Shown piece by piece: positions 36,231 to 44,505 of a DNA stretch of 64,000 nucleotides (the first letter of the stretch is position 1; every line of letters starts with the position of its first letter). This DNA is from Streptomyces viridochromogenes (GTDB taxonomy: Bacteria; Actinomycetota; Actinomycetes; Streptomycetales; Streptomycetaceae). Under the pieces are notes generated by a model. That model was not told the DNA's origin, ran no database searches, and was given only the letters and a program-made list of their open reading frames with translations. The translations under genes were made by a program, and so were the position numbers. The stretch spans positions 62,001 to 126,000 of the forward strand of contig NZ_LGUR01000265.1 of the NCBI RefSeq assembly GCF_001270495.1. The letters run 5' to 3'.

Positions 36231-37736
36231 ATGTCGACGTCCCCCCAGGAAAAGCCCCTGACCCCGGCTCCGGCCCCGGCCCAGGACGGCCATCCCCAGC
36301 GCTGGCTCATCCTTGGCGTCCTCTGCATCGCGGTGCTCACCGTGGTGCTCGACAACACCGTCCTCAACGTGGCCATCCCCTCGCTCACCCGTGAGCTGGA
36401 CGCGGGCACCTCCGACATCCAGTGGATGATCAACGCCTACTCGCTCGTACAGTCCGGCCTGCTGCTCACCGCGCGCAGCGCCGCCGACCGCTACGGCCGT
36501 AAGAAGATGCTGGTCGCGGGCCTGGCGCTGTTCGGTGTGGGCTCGCTCGTGGCCGGACTCGCCGACTCCACGGGCCAGTTGATCGCGGCGCGGGCCGGGA
36601 TGGGTGTCGGCGGCGCGCTGCTGATGACCACGGTCCTGGCCGTGGCGATCCAGATCTTCACGCCCGAGGAGCAGCCGAAGGCGATCGGCATCTGGGCCGC
36701 CGTGAACTCGCTCGGCTTCGCGGCCGGACCGCTGCTCGGCGGCTTCATGCTGGACCACTTCTGGTGGGGCGCGATCTTCCTGATCAACCTGCCGGTCGCG
36801 GTGCTCGCCCTCGTGGCGGTCGTGGCGCTGGTCCCCGAGTCGAAGAACCCGCAGGGCGACCGTCCCGACCTGCTGGGGGCCGTGCTCTCCACGATCGGCA
36901 TGGCGTCCCTGGTCTTCGCGATCATCTCCGGGCCCGAACACGGCTGGACGTCCGGCCGGGTCCTGGTGACGGCGACCGTGGCGATCGTCGTGCTGGCCGT
37001 CTTCGCGTACTGGGAGAGCCGGATCCCGTACCCCATGCTGGACCTGCACTTCTTCCGGAACCGGCAGTTCACGGGAGCCATCGCGGGCGGTGTGCTGATC
37101 ACCTTCGGGATGGGGGGATCACTCTTCCTGCTCACACAGCACATGCAGTTCGTGCTCGGCTACGAGCCCTTGGAGGCCGGCCTGCGGACGGCTCCGCTCG
37201 CCCTGATGATCGTGGCGCTGAACTTCACCGGCGTGGCGGCGAAGTGTGCGGCCCGGCTGGGGACCCCGCTCGCCATCGGGCTGGGCATGGCGGTCATGGC
37301 CGGCGGCCTCGCCTCCATCGCCCTGATGCCGTCCGGCGAGTACACCGGCACACTGCTGGGACTGGTGCTCATCGGCGCCGGGGCCGCGGTGGCGAGTCCG
37401 GCGATGTCTCACGCGATCATGAGTGCGATTCCGCCGGAGAAGGCGGGGGTCGGCGGGGGGATCAACGGCATGGTGGCGGAGTTCGGCACGGGGCTGGGTG
37501 TCGCGGTGCTCGGGGCGGTGCTCAATGCCCGCTTCGCCGCGCTGATTCCGGTCGCCGCGGTGTCCCTGCCGGGGGCGTTGGCGGCTGCGGGGTCGGAGGG
37601 AGAGCGGGCGCGGATCACGGATGCGTTTGCCTCCGGCCTGGAGAGCAGTCAGTTGGTCGGGGCGGTGGCGGTGTTGGCCGGCGGTTTGGTCGCGGCGGTG
37701 TTGCTTCGGCGGGCTGAGCGGGGAGAGTCCGCCTAA
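36231..37736 (+). CDS. DHA2-family MFS multidrug exporter (EmrB/QacA type)
   Basis: 501 residues from ATG 36231 (MSTSPQEKPLTPAPAPAQ). The DHA2 signatures are intact: VVLDNTVLNVAIPSLTREL, NAYSLVQSGLLLTARSAADRYGRKKM, and GMGVGGALLMTTVLAVAIQIF. Fourteen membrane segments are expected. It exports hydrophobic drugs or metabolites by proton antiport. A TetR gene follows on the same strand 146 bases later, and 60-base inverted repeats flank that regulator. Confidence 0.93.
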   Translation: MSTSPQEKPLTPAPAPAQDGHPQRWLILGVLCIAVLTVVLDNTVLNVAIPSLTRELDAGTSDIQWMINAYSLVQSGLLLTARSAADRYGRKKMLVAGLALFGVGSLVAGLADSTGQLIAARAGMGVGGALLMTTVLAVAIQIFTPEEQPKAIGIWAAVNSLGFAAGPLLGGFMLDHFWWGAIFLINLPVAVLALVAVVALVPESKNPQGDRPDLLGAVLSTIGMASLVFAIISGPEHGWTSGRVLVTATVAIVVLAVFAYWESRIPYPMLDLHFFRNRQFTGAIAGGVLITFGMGGSLFLLTQHMQFVLGYEPLEAGLRTAPLALMIVALNFTGVAAKCAARLGTPLAIGLGMAVMAGGLASIALMPSGEYTGTLLGLVLIGAGAAVASPAMSHAIMSAIPPEKAGVGGGINGMVAEFGTGLGVAVLGAVLNARFAALIPVAAVSLPGALAAAGSEGERARITDAFASGLESSQLVGAVAVLAGGLVAAVLLRRAERGESA

Positions 37737-37774
37737 GGGCTCGGGCCATAGGGTTGTTGGGCGACTGCGGGACC

Positions 37775-37834
37775 GTTGTGGCTGGTCGCGCCCGCGCTGC
37801 GGAGCCGCATATCAGGCACAGTCCCGCGCCCCTG
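37775..37834. repeat. 60-base inverted repeat, left copy
   Basis: This sequence matches the reverse complement of 38646-38705 at 57 of 60 positions. The two copies bracket the TetR gene. Part of it resembles a palindromic unit seen in intergenic regions of many Streptomyces; a weaker relative lies at about 9485-9555. Confidence 0.92.
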
Positions 37835-37882
37835 AAGGGGCGAGTCCCGTGACCGGCATCAGAACGACGAGGAAGGGGCGCC

Positions 37883-38668
37883 ATGGCTAGGGCAGCCCGG
37901 GAGTCCGCGCGGACCAGTGTCTGGCTGGAAGGCAAGGCCCGAGGGGGCGGGCGGCGTGGCGGACAGCCCTCCGGGCTCGACCGGGACCGCATCACCGCGG
38001 CGACCGTCCGGTTGCTGGACGCCGAGGGGTTGGCCAAGTTCTCCATGCGGCGGCTGGCCGCCGAGCTGAACGTGACCGCGATGTCCGTCTACTGGTACGT
38101 CGACACCAAGGACGACCTCCTCGAACTCGCCCTCGACGCCGCGTTCGGCGAACTCACGCTGCCCGACCCGGAGGCGGACGAGGACTGGCACGACCAGCTG
38201 CGCGCACTGGCCCGCGGGTACCGCGACCTGCTGGTCCGCCACCCCTGGCTCTCGCCGCTGATCGGCACCTACGTCAACATCGGCCCGAACAGCCTGGAGT
38301 TCTCCCGCCTGGTCCAGCGAGTCATCCGCAAGACCGGCCTGCCCGCGCACGGCCTGGTGGCCGCCATCTCCGCCGTCTTCCAGTTCGTCTACGGCTTCGG
38401 CACGATGGAGGGCCACTTCATCTCCCGCAGCGCGGCCTTCGGCATGACGCCGGACGACTACTTCCAGCACGCCATGAGCACGGTGACCCAGGCCCCGGAC
38501 ACCGCCGACATCGTCCAGGACTCCGCGGAACTCATGGCGGCCCGAGGCGGCGACACGGTCGAGGAAATGTGGGAACGGGACTTCGAGTTCGCCCTGGACC
38601 TACTGGTGGCGGGCATCGAGGCGATGGTCGCGCGCGGCGCACCACCAGGGGCGCGGGACCGTGCCTGA
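37883..38668 (+). CDS. TetR/AcrR-family transcriptional regulator
   Basis: 261 residues. The N-terminal helix-turn-helix (about 32-80) is LDRDRITAATVRLLDAEGL followed by MRRLAAELNVTAMSVYWYVDTKDDLLELAL. A C-terminal ligand-binding domain of TetR type follows to about 250. The last codons (PPGARDRA and stop) are encoded inside the right copy of a 60-base inverted repeat, so the native C-terminus may have been altered by that repeat. It probably represses the upstream DHA2 exporter. Confidence 0.9.
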   Translation: MARAARESARTSVWLEGKARGGGRRGGQPSGLDRDRITAATVRLLDAEGLAKFSMRRLAAELNVTAMSVYWYVDTKDDLLELALDAAFGELTLPDPEADEDWHDQLRALARGYRDLLVRHPWLSPLIGTYVNIGPNSLEFSRLVQRVIRKTGLPAHGLVAAISAVFQFVYGFGTMEGHFISRSAAFGMTPDDYFQHAMSTVTQAPDTADIVQDSAELMAARGGDTVEEMWERDFEFALDLLVAGIEAMVARGAPPGARDRA

Positions 38669-38705
38669 TATGCGGCTCCGCCGCGCGGGCGCGACCAGCC
38701 ACGAC
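38646..38705. repeat. 60-base inverted repeat, right copy
   Basis: Inverted partner of 37775-37834 (three mismatches in 60). It overlaps the end of the TetR coding sequence (stop at 38666-38668). Confidence 0.92.
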
Positions 38706-38744
38706 GCACCCGCAGCCGCACGACGATCCGCACGCCCCGAGCTC

Positions 38745-39218
38745 CTAGGCGTCTTCGGAAACCAGCCGCGCAGGAAACCCACCGGTCGCCACCGGCCCCC
38801 ACTTCTCCGGCGTCACCCGAATGATCGACTTACCCTGCTTCACCATCGCCGCCCGGTACTCGTCCCAGTCCGGGTGCTCCCCGGAGATGTTCCGGAAGTA
38901 CTCCACGAGCGGCTCCACGGAGTCCGGTGAGTCGATCACCTCGGCGGAACCGTCGATCTGCACCCACGGCCCGTTCCAGTCGTCGCTGAGGACCAGGACA
39001 CTCACCCGGGGATCCCGCTTCGCGTTCCGCGTCTTCGCCCGCTCGGGATACGTGGAGACCACGAGCCGCCCCGAATCGTCGACCCCGCAGGTCAGCGGCG
39101 AGGCCTGCGGGCTGCCGTCCGTCCGCCGGGTCAGCAGGATGGCGCGGTGACGGGGACGTACGAAGTCGAGCAACTCTTCGAGCGAGACGCGGGTGTTGGT
39201 AGCGATGTTCGGTGCCAT
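38745..39218 (-). CDS. PPOX-class (F420-dependent) flavin/deazaflavin oxidoreductase
   Basis: 157 residues with a split beta-barrel fold. The N-terminal helix EELLDFVRPRHRAILLTRRTDG precedes QASPLTCGVDDSGRLVVSTYPERAKTRNAKRDPRVSVLVL, the cofactor-binding strand pattern of the F420-dependent PPOX group. The C-terminal end has PEKWGPVATGGFPARL. Probably reduces a small electrophilic or unsaturated substrate using F420H2. Monocistronic. Confidence 0.9.
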   Translation of the reverse strand: MAPNIATNTRVSLEELLDFVRPRHRAILLTRRTDGSPQASPLTCGVDDSGRLVVSTYPERAKTRNAKRDPRVSVLVLSDDWNGPWVQIDGSAEVIDSPDSVEPLVEYFRNISGEHPDWDEYRAAMVKQGKSIIRVTPEKWGPVATGGFPARLVSEDA

Positions 39219-39337
39219 GGGCTCAGCCTAGGGTCTGACCGGCCCGCTCAGCGTGACCCTGTTGGTGGCACGACATCCGTCCGGCCCGCACCCCGCGGAG
39301 TTACGGGTACCTCCCGGGGTGGAGTCCTTCCACGCTC

Positions 39338-40171
39338 TCAAGCCGCCGGCAGCGACTCCCCCTGCACCGCCTGGATGTCCAGCTCCACTTTGAGCGTCGT
39401 CCCGATGGCCGCGATGCCGGCCTGGACGACCTGGTTGTAGTTCATCGCGAAGTCGTCCCGATGGAGCTCGGTCGTCGCCCGGAACGCCGCCCGTGTCCCG
39501 CCCCAGGGATCGGCCCCCGTGCCGAGGTAGGCCAGGTCCAGATCCACGGGCCGTACGACACCGTGCATGCCCAGCTCGCCGTGCACCGTCCAGCGGTCCG
39601 AACCCGTGGCCGCCGTGACCCCGGTCGACCGGTACGTGATCTCGGGATACTTCTCCACGTCCAGGAAGTCCGGCGACTTCAGATGCCCGTCCCGCATGTC
39701 GTTGCCCGTGTCGATCGAGTCGGCCCGGATCACCGCCTCCACCCGGGACTTGGTGACGTCGTCGGGCGCGATCTCGATGGCGCCCGAGAACCGCGTGAAA
39801 CGGCCCCGCACACTGGAGATCCCCAGGTGCTGGGCCACGGCGGCCACGCTGGAGTGCGCCGGGTCGACGGTCCACGGTCCGGGTGGCGGCAGTTCCGTGC
39901 CGCCCTGCCGGGCCAGCGTCACCGTGCCGACCTCGGCCCGTCCGCTCGCGGTGACGATCGCGCTCGCGGCGGCGGGCGCGTAGCCGACGGCGGTGACGAT
40001 GACGGTGTACGCCCCCGGGGCCAGCGGATTCGCGTCCCGTACGGCCCCCTCCGCGTCCGCCTCCGCCCGCAGCACCTGCGTTCCGGTCATGTCGGTCACC
40101 GTGACGACCGCGTGCGACACGGCCCATCCGTCCCGGGTACGGATCCTCGCGGTCAGTCCCGTCAGTCCCAT
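39338..40171 (-). CDS. YceI-family lipid-binding protein fused to a carboxypeptidase-regulatory-like domain
   Basis: 277 residues from ATG 40171 (MGLTGLTARIRTRDGWAVSH). Residues 1-85 form a transthyretin-like carboxypeptidase-regulatory domain (AVVTVTDMTGTQVLRAEADAEGAV, PGAYTVIVTAVGYAP). Residues 95-277 form a YceI lipocalin-like domain (PWTVDPAHSSVAAVAQHLGISSVRG, GHLKSPDFLDVEKYPEITYRS). YceI proteins bind isoprenoid-type lipids and are usually secreted, but no signal peptide is visible here. Three more copies of the same N-terminal domain type occur in the upstream exporter, suggesting linked function. Confidence 0.88.
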   Translation of the reverse strand: MGLTGLTARIRTRDGWAVSHAVVTVTDMTGTQVLRAEADAEGAVRDANPLAPGAYTVIVTAVGYAPAAASAIVTASGRAEVGTVTLARQGGTELPPPGPWTVDPAHSSVAAVAQHLGISSVRGRFTRFSGAIEIAPDDVTKSRVEAVIRADSIDTGNDMRDGHLKSPDFLDVEKYPEITYRSTGVTAATGSDRWTVHGELGMHGVVRPVDLDLAYLGTGADPWGGTRAAFRATTELHRDDFAMNYNQVVQAGIAAIGTTLKVELDIQAVQGESLPAA

Positions 40172-40193
40172 CCCGTCCAACTCCCTGCAAAGA

Positions 40194-40212
40194 CTTACAA
40201 ATTGGTCGTAAA
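40194..40212. promoter_or_regulatory. Inverted repeat TTAC-N9-GTAA before the YceI gene
   Basis: CTTAC at 40194-40198 and GTAAAG at 40208-40213 form a dyad in an AT-rich patch about 25 bases upstream of the YceI start. It follows the exporter's terminator, so the YceI gene likely has its own promoter and operator, perhaps for the nearby MarR regulator. Confidence 0.5.
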
Positions 40213-40216
40213 GAAG

Positions 40217-40274
40217 CCGGCCCGTGGCGGGCGGACACACCTCCGCTCAGAGCGTGCCGCCCGCCACGGGCCGG
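40217..40274 (-). terminator. Long-stem terminator after the fused exporter gene
   Basis: An 18-base perfect stem (40217-40234 with 40257-40274) starts 9 bases beyond the exporter stop and is followed on the minus strand by a TTCTTTA tract. Confidence 0.85.
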
Positions 40275-40282
40275 GGTTCGTG

Positions 40283-42802
40283 TTACTCGCCGGGGTGGGC
40301 GAGTGCGATGTCGTGGTCGTCGGTGCCGCGGCCGGTCACCGTCAGCGCCGTCGCCACCGGCGGGTAACCCGTCGCGATGACCGTGTACTCGCCGCCGTCC
40401 AGGTCGGTGAAGGCGTACGCCCCGTCCGCCCCGGTCGTCGCCGTGCCGACCACGTTGCCCGCCGCGTCGACCAGAGTGACGCGCGCGTCGGCCAGCGGCC
40501 CGTGCGGCGCCCGTACGACGCCCTGGACCTGGGCGCCCGCCTCCAGGTCGACCTCGATCCGGGTGACCCCGGTGCCGCCGATCTCGACGGGCAGGGCGCG
40601 CGGCCGGTATCCGGCGGCGTTCACCGCCACGGTCACGGCACCCGGGACCAGCTCGGCGAAGCTGAACTCGCCCTGCTCCCCGGTGGCGGCGGTGGCCAGC
40701 AGATCCCCGCGGACGTCGGTGACGATCACCATCGCGTCCTTGACGGCCAGCGCGCTCCCCCCGGCCCGGACCACACCGCTCAGGCCGCTGGTGCCGCTGA
40801 GCAGGATGTCGTACGCCACCGGCTCGTCGCCGTCCACGACGATCGTGGAGGCCTGCGGCTGGAAACCGTCGGCGGAGGCGATCAGGACGTACGATCCGGC
40901 GCCCGGCGCGTCGACCGCGTACGAGCCGTCGGCCTGCGCCACCGACCGGCCGAGCTGCCGTCCGGCCAGCGAGATCAGCGTGACCGCCGCCTGCGGTACG
41001 GGCGCGCTCTCGGCACCCCGCACGAAACCGCGGACCGGGACGCCGCCGCCGGACGGACCGGTGGTCGCCTCGGGGCGGGCCACCGTGGCCACGGCCGCGA
41101 GCTTCTGAGTGCCCTCCGTCGAGGCTTCGGTGTCGGAGGTGACGGTGGCCCAGCTGGGGACCCGCTCCTGCGCGGCGGCCGGTGCGGCGGCCTCGGCGGG
41201 CTCCGGCGTCGCGGGCTCACTGCCCTCGGCGGCCTGGGCCAGGGCGCCCTTCGTCTTCAACGGGACCTCCTTGATGAACAGGGCGAACAGGAGGGCGAGG
41301 AACGCGATCGGCGCGGCGTACAGGAAGACGTCCGCGACGCCGTGGCCGTACGCGCTCTCGATGACCGTGCGGACGGGCGCGGGCAGCGCGTCGAGGTCCG
41401 GGATCTCGCCGTGGCCCGACGAACCCTGCACGCCGAGCTTGGTCAGGCCCTCCTCGGCGTAGTGGGTGATGCGGTGGCTGAGGACCGCGCCGAGCGCCGA
41501 GACGCCCATGGCACCGCCGAGGGAGCGGAAGAAGTTCACGACCGAGCTGGCGGCGCCCAGGTCGCTCGGGTCGACCTGGTTCTGCGTGGCCAGGACCAGG
41601 TTCTGCATCATCATGCCGACGCCGAGACCCAGCAGGGCCATGAAGATCGCGACGTGCCAGTACTCGGTGTCGTAGCGGATCGTGCCCAGCAGCCCGAGGC
41701 CCGCGGTCACCAGCACACCGCCGGCGAGCAGCCAGGCCTTCCAGCGGCCGGTGCGGGTGATGACCTGGCCGGAGACGGTCGAGGAGATGAACAGGCCGAC
41801 GATCATCGGGATGGTCAGGACGCCGGACATGGTCGGCGACTCGTTGCGGGCCAGCTGGAAGTACTGGCTGAAGAAGATCGTGCCCGCGAACATCGCGATG
41901 CCGACGAAGAGGGAGGCCAGCGAGGCCAGGGTGATGGTGCGGTTGCGGAACAGGCGCAGCGGGATGATCGGCTCGCTCGCCTTGGACTCGACGAACACGA
42001 AGATCAGCAGCAGCGCGAGCGCGCCGCCGGTCATCGCGTACGTCTGCCAGGACAGCCAGTCGTACTTGTCACCGGCGAAGGTCACCCAGACCAGCAGCAG
42101 GCAGACCGCGGCGGTGATGAAGAAGGCGCCCGCCCAGTCGACCTTGACCTTCCGGCGGACGACCGGGAGGTGCAGGGTGCGCTGGAGCACGATCAGGGCG
42201 ATGACGGCGAAGGGCACACCGACGTAGAAGCACCAGCGCCAGCCGAGCCAGTCGGTGTCGGTGATGACGCCGCCGATCAGCGGGCCGCCGACCATGGCGG
42301 TGGCGAAGGTGGCGCCGAGGTAGCCGTTGTACCGGCCGCGCTCACGCGGGGAGATCATCGCGGCCAGGATGATCTGGGCCAGCGAGGACAGACCGCCCAT
42401 GCCGATGCCCTGCACCGCGCGGAACGCGATGAGCATCCCGGCGTTCTGCGACAGACCCGCCAGCGCGGAACCGGCCACGAAGATGACCAGCGCCAGCTGT
42501 ATGAGCAGCTTCTTGGAGAACAGGTCGGCGAGCTTGCCCCACAGCGGGGTGGACGCGGTCATCGCCAGCAGCGACGCGGTGACCACCCAGGTGTAGGCGC
42601 TCTGGCCGCCGCCGAGGTCCTTGATGATGTCGGGCAGGGCGTTGGAGACGATCGTCGACGACAGGATCGCGACGAACATGCCGAGCAGCAGCCCGGTCAG
42701 CGCTTCCAGGATCTGCCGGTGCGACATCGGAGCGCCGTCGGCGTGGGCGCCCCCTGAGGGCTTGGCGTGAGCCCGCACACCGGCTGGTGTGGTCGTTGCC
42801 AT
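40283..42802 (-). CDS. DHA2-family MFS exporter with C-terminal carboxypeptidase-regulatory-like repeats
   Basis: 839 residues from ATG 42802 (MATTTPAGVRAHAKPSGG). About residues 25-530 are a 14-segment DHA2 transporter (VAILSSTIVSNALPDIIKDLGG, ASLLAMTASTPLWGKLADLF, RAVQGIGMGGLSSLAQIIL). About residues 590-835 are three transthyretin-like carboxypeptidase-regulatory domains, each with a G(F/V)VR start and a PGxYxxxAxAxGY pattern. A transporter of usual length would end near residue 540. The soluble tail may bind a ligand or surface partner. A MarR gene lies 13 bases upstream on the same strand, so it is probably its regulator. Confidence 0.92.
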   Translation of the reverse strand: MATTTPAGVRAHAKPSGGAHADGAPMSHRQILEALTGLLLGMFVAILSSTIVSNALPDIIKDLGGGQSAYTWVVTASLLAMTASTPLWGKLADLFSKKLLIQLALVIFVAGSALAGLSQNAGMLIAFRAVQGIGMGGLSSLAQIILAAMISPRERGRYNGYLGATFATAMVGGPLIGGVITDTDWLGWRWCFYVGVPFAVIALIVLQRTLHLPVVRRKVKVDWAGAFFITAAVCLLLVWVTFAGDKYDWLSWQTYAMTGGALALLLIFVFVESKASEPIIPLRLFRNRTITLASLASLFVGIAMFAGTIFFSQYFQLARNESPTMSGVLTIPMIVGLFISSTVSGQVITRTGRWKAWLLAGGVLVTAGLGLLGTIRYDTEYWHVAIFMALLGLGVGMMMQNLVLATQNQVDPSDLGAASSVVNFFRSLGGAMGVSALGAVLSHRITHYAEEGLTKLGVQGSSGHGEIPDLDALPAPVRTVIESAYGHGVADVFLYAAPIAFLALLFALFIKEVPLKTKGALAQAAEGSEPATPEPAEAAAPAAAQERVPSWATVTSDTEASTEGTQKLAAVATVARPEATTGPSGGGVPVRGFVRGAESAPVPQAAVTLISLAGRQLGRSVAQADGSYAVDAPGAGSYVLIASADGFQPQASTIVVDGDEPVAYDILLSGTSGLSGVVRAGGSALAVKDAMVIVTDVRGDLLATAATGEQGEFSFAELVPGAVTVAVNAAGYRPRALPVEIGGTGVTRIEVDLEAGAQVQGVVRAPHGPLADARVTLVDAAGNVVGTATTGADGAYAFTDLDGGEYTVIATGYPPVATALTVTGRGTDDHDIALAHPGE

Positions 42803-42815
42803 GGGCTTCCTTCTC

Positions 42816-43265
42816 TTACTGGGTGATCGCGGGTGTACGGCAGTCGTCAAAGCTGGCCCTCAGTCGGGCCATGAGCCGGGTGAGCGTGGTGACGTCGTCG
42901 TCGGTCCAGTCGCTCAGCCGCTCGGCGAGCAGCTGCGTGGTCCGCCGGGACATCTCCCGCACCCGGTCCTCACCGGCCGGGGTGAGGTGGAGGATGCGGC
43001 TTCGCTTGTCCGCCGGGTCGGGGGAGCGCTCGATCCAGCCGCGCTCGGCGACATGGGTGACATGGCGGCTGGTGACCGACATGTCCACGGCGAGCAGCTC
43101 GGCGAGCTTGCTCATGCGCATCTCCCCGTGGCGGGCCAGCAACGTCAGTACGGCGGCGGAACCGGAGGGGCAGTCGGACGGCAGCGTCCGTCCCATCTCC
43201 CGTTTCACGGCGCCGAAGGCGCTGAACTGGCGGACCAGCTCCTCGTACTGCGCCTGCTCGGCCAT
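42816..43265 (-). CDS. MarR-family regulator of the fused exporter
   Basis: 149 residues from ATG 43265, with a strong GGAGGTG box. Winged helix: HGEMRMSKLAELLAVDMSVTSRHVTHVAERGWIERSPDPADKRSRILHLT. It is 13 bases upstream of the exporter and cotranscribed with it. Two TTGC-N5-GCAA dyads lie just upstream (43282-43323), fitting autoregulated control of the operon. Confidence 0.93.
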   Translation of the reverse strand: MAEQAQYEELVRQFSAFGAVKREMGRTLPSDCPSGSAAVLTLLARHGEMRMSKLAELLAVDMSVTSRHVTHVAERGWIERSPDPADKRSRILHLTPAGEDRVREMSRRTTQLLAERLSDWTDDDVTTLTRLMARLRASFDDCRTPAITQ

Positions 43266-43281
43266 CACACCTCCGTATTTG

Positions 43282-43323
43282 TTGCTTAGGGCAACCATAG
43301 GAGCTGTTGGTTGCTACAGGCAA
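43282..43323. promoter_or_regulatory. Two TTGC-N5-GCAA dyads, probable MarR operators
   Basis: TTGC at 43282-43285 with GCAA at 43291-43294, and TTGC at 43311-43314 with GCAA at 43320-43323. The two centres are 29 bases apart, about 15-60 bases before the marR start codon. Confidence 0.7.
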
Positions 43324-43470
43324 ATAAGAGGGGGCGGTCGAGCCGCAAAAACTTGGCAAAGGCAAGTATTGCGACCGTAAATGTGCAGGTGGGGTGGGTC
43401 CTGTGACCCCCTGTGCAGGGCGGGAGCCCCCACTTGGGCCGAACGGGCGAATTCGCTAGGGTCTCAGGCC

Positions 43471-43668
43471 ATGGCTAACACCCAGGGCCCCCAGGGCAAC
43501 CACGACCCCGCAGGCAGCACCCAGATGTTCCGCGCGTTCGTCGACGAGGGTCCGCAGGGCGGTCGGCAGCAGGCGGCCGCCTCCTCGGGTCCGCGCATCG
43601 GCGTGATCGTCGGCGTGATCGCCGCCGTGGTGATCGTGGCGGCGGTGGCCTGGCTGGCGCTCAAGTAG
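43471..43668 (+). CDS. Small single-pass membrane protein, 65 residues
   Basis: ATG 43471. A polar Gly/Gln-rich N-terminus (MANTQGPQGNHDPAGSTQMF) is followed by one C-terminal hydrophobic segment (IGVIVGVIAAVVIVAAVAWLA) ending in LK. No signal-peptide cleavage is expected, so it is probably tail-anchored. It converges on the lipoprotein gene. Function unknown. Confidence 0.75.
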   Translation: MANTQGPQGNHDPAGSTQMFRAFVDEGPQGGRQQAAASSGPRIGVIVGVIAAVVIVAAVAWLALK

Positions 43669-43673
43669 TCGCC

Positions 43674-43713
43674 GCCGGGTTCACTTCCACCGGGCCGGGT
43701 TCACTTCCACCGG
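43674..43713. repeat. Perfect 20-base tandem duplication over a stop codon
   Basis: 43674-43693 and 43694-43713 are identical. The second copy contains the last codons and stop of the minus-strand lipoprotein gene (stop at 43701-43703). Confidence 0.95.
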
Positions 43714-44456
43714 ACGGACACGTCCCGCGTCTCTACGCGCATGCCCAGCGGCACGCGCCAGGCGTCGACGCACACCGTCCAGGTCTTCTCCTCGCGCGCC
43801 CCGGCCCCGATCGGCGCCGGGAGCTCCTCCGTCGACTCCACCGTCGCCCAGTCGATGCCGAGCGCGCCGATGATGTGCGTGCCGAAGGTGACGGTGCCCG
43901 AACGCACGGCGGTGCCGCCCGAGTTGCGGAAGTCGAGGGTCACCTTCTCGCACCAGCGCTTGTCCGTGGGCTCCCGTACGGGGGCGCTCACGGTGAGTTT
44001 CGCGGGTGAGGCGGGTGCGGCAGTAGTCGCGGGCGCCGGGGGTGACGGGGGTGACGAGGGTGTGGGTGAACTGCCGGGCGGGGTGGCCGAGTCGGTCGGT
44101 GCGACCGCGGGTTCGCGGGCGGCGTCGCTCGGGCGGCCGGCGGGACGTTCGTTTCCCGCCGGGCCGGCGGACGGTGCCTGACTTCCCTCCAGGCCGGGCG
44201 AGTTGCCGGCGCCGCGGTCGCCCTCCGGCCCGTCGAGCGGCACCAGCGTCACCCCGCCCGTCGGCGCGACGGCCGTACCGGAGACGCGGGGCGGTCCTCC
44301 CGCCGCCCCCGTCGCGACGTACCCGTCACCACCTCCGCCGCCTCCGCACGCGGCCAGCGCCCCGCCCAGACAGACGACGGCCGCCGACGCGCCCAGCAGG
44401 GCGCACCGACGGCCATGTGTCCATGTCGTCCACGGCGACCACTTCGCGCGAAGCAT
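43701..44456 (-). CDS. Putative lipoprotein
   Basis: 251 residues. Basic N-terminus, hydrophobic h-region (CALLGASAAVVCLGG), then a lipobox ending LAAC at about residue 36 followed by a run of Gly. About residues 60-150 are Pro/Ser/Ala-rich, a probable spacer. The C-terminal 95 residues are a compact beta-rich domain (LTVSAPVREPTDKRWCEKVTLDFRNSGG, KTWTVCVDAWRVPLGM) with two Cys. The function of the domain is unknown. Confidence 0.8.
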   Translation of the reverse strand: MLRAKWSPWTTWTHGRRCALLGASAAVVCLGGALAACGGGGGGDGYVATGAAGGPPRVSGTAVAPTGGVTLVPLDGPEGDRGAGNSPGLEGSQAPSAGPAGNERPAGRPSDAAREPAVAPTDSATPPGSSPTPSSPPSPPAPATTAAPASPAKLTVSAPVREPTDKRWCEKVTLDFRNSGGTAVRSGTVTFGTHIIGALGIDWATVESTEELPAPIGAGAREEKTWTVCVDAWRVPLGMRVETRDVSVRWK

Positions 44457-44505
44457 CGGGCCATGGTGGCTGACACTCCGTCAATTATGAAGGGGCCGGA
44501 GGGGA

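Noticed and set aside
33416..36433. 1005-codon minus-strand frame opposite the glycosyltransferase operon
   Set aside because: Shadow frame; the plus strand has intact GT2, GtrA and GT39 motifs with ATGA couplings.
37775..38705. An IS element with 60-base terminal inverted repeats
   Set aside because: The enclosed gene is a TetR regulator, not a transposase, and no flanking target duplication was seen.
39461..42757. 1098-codon open frame opposite the fused exporter and the YceI gene
   Set aside because: Antisense shadow; low-complexity Arg/Asp/Gly/Gln translation spanning two real genes.
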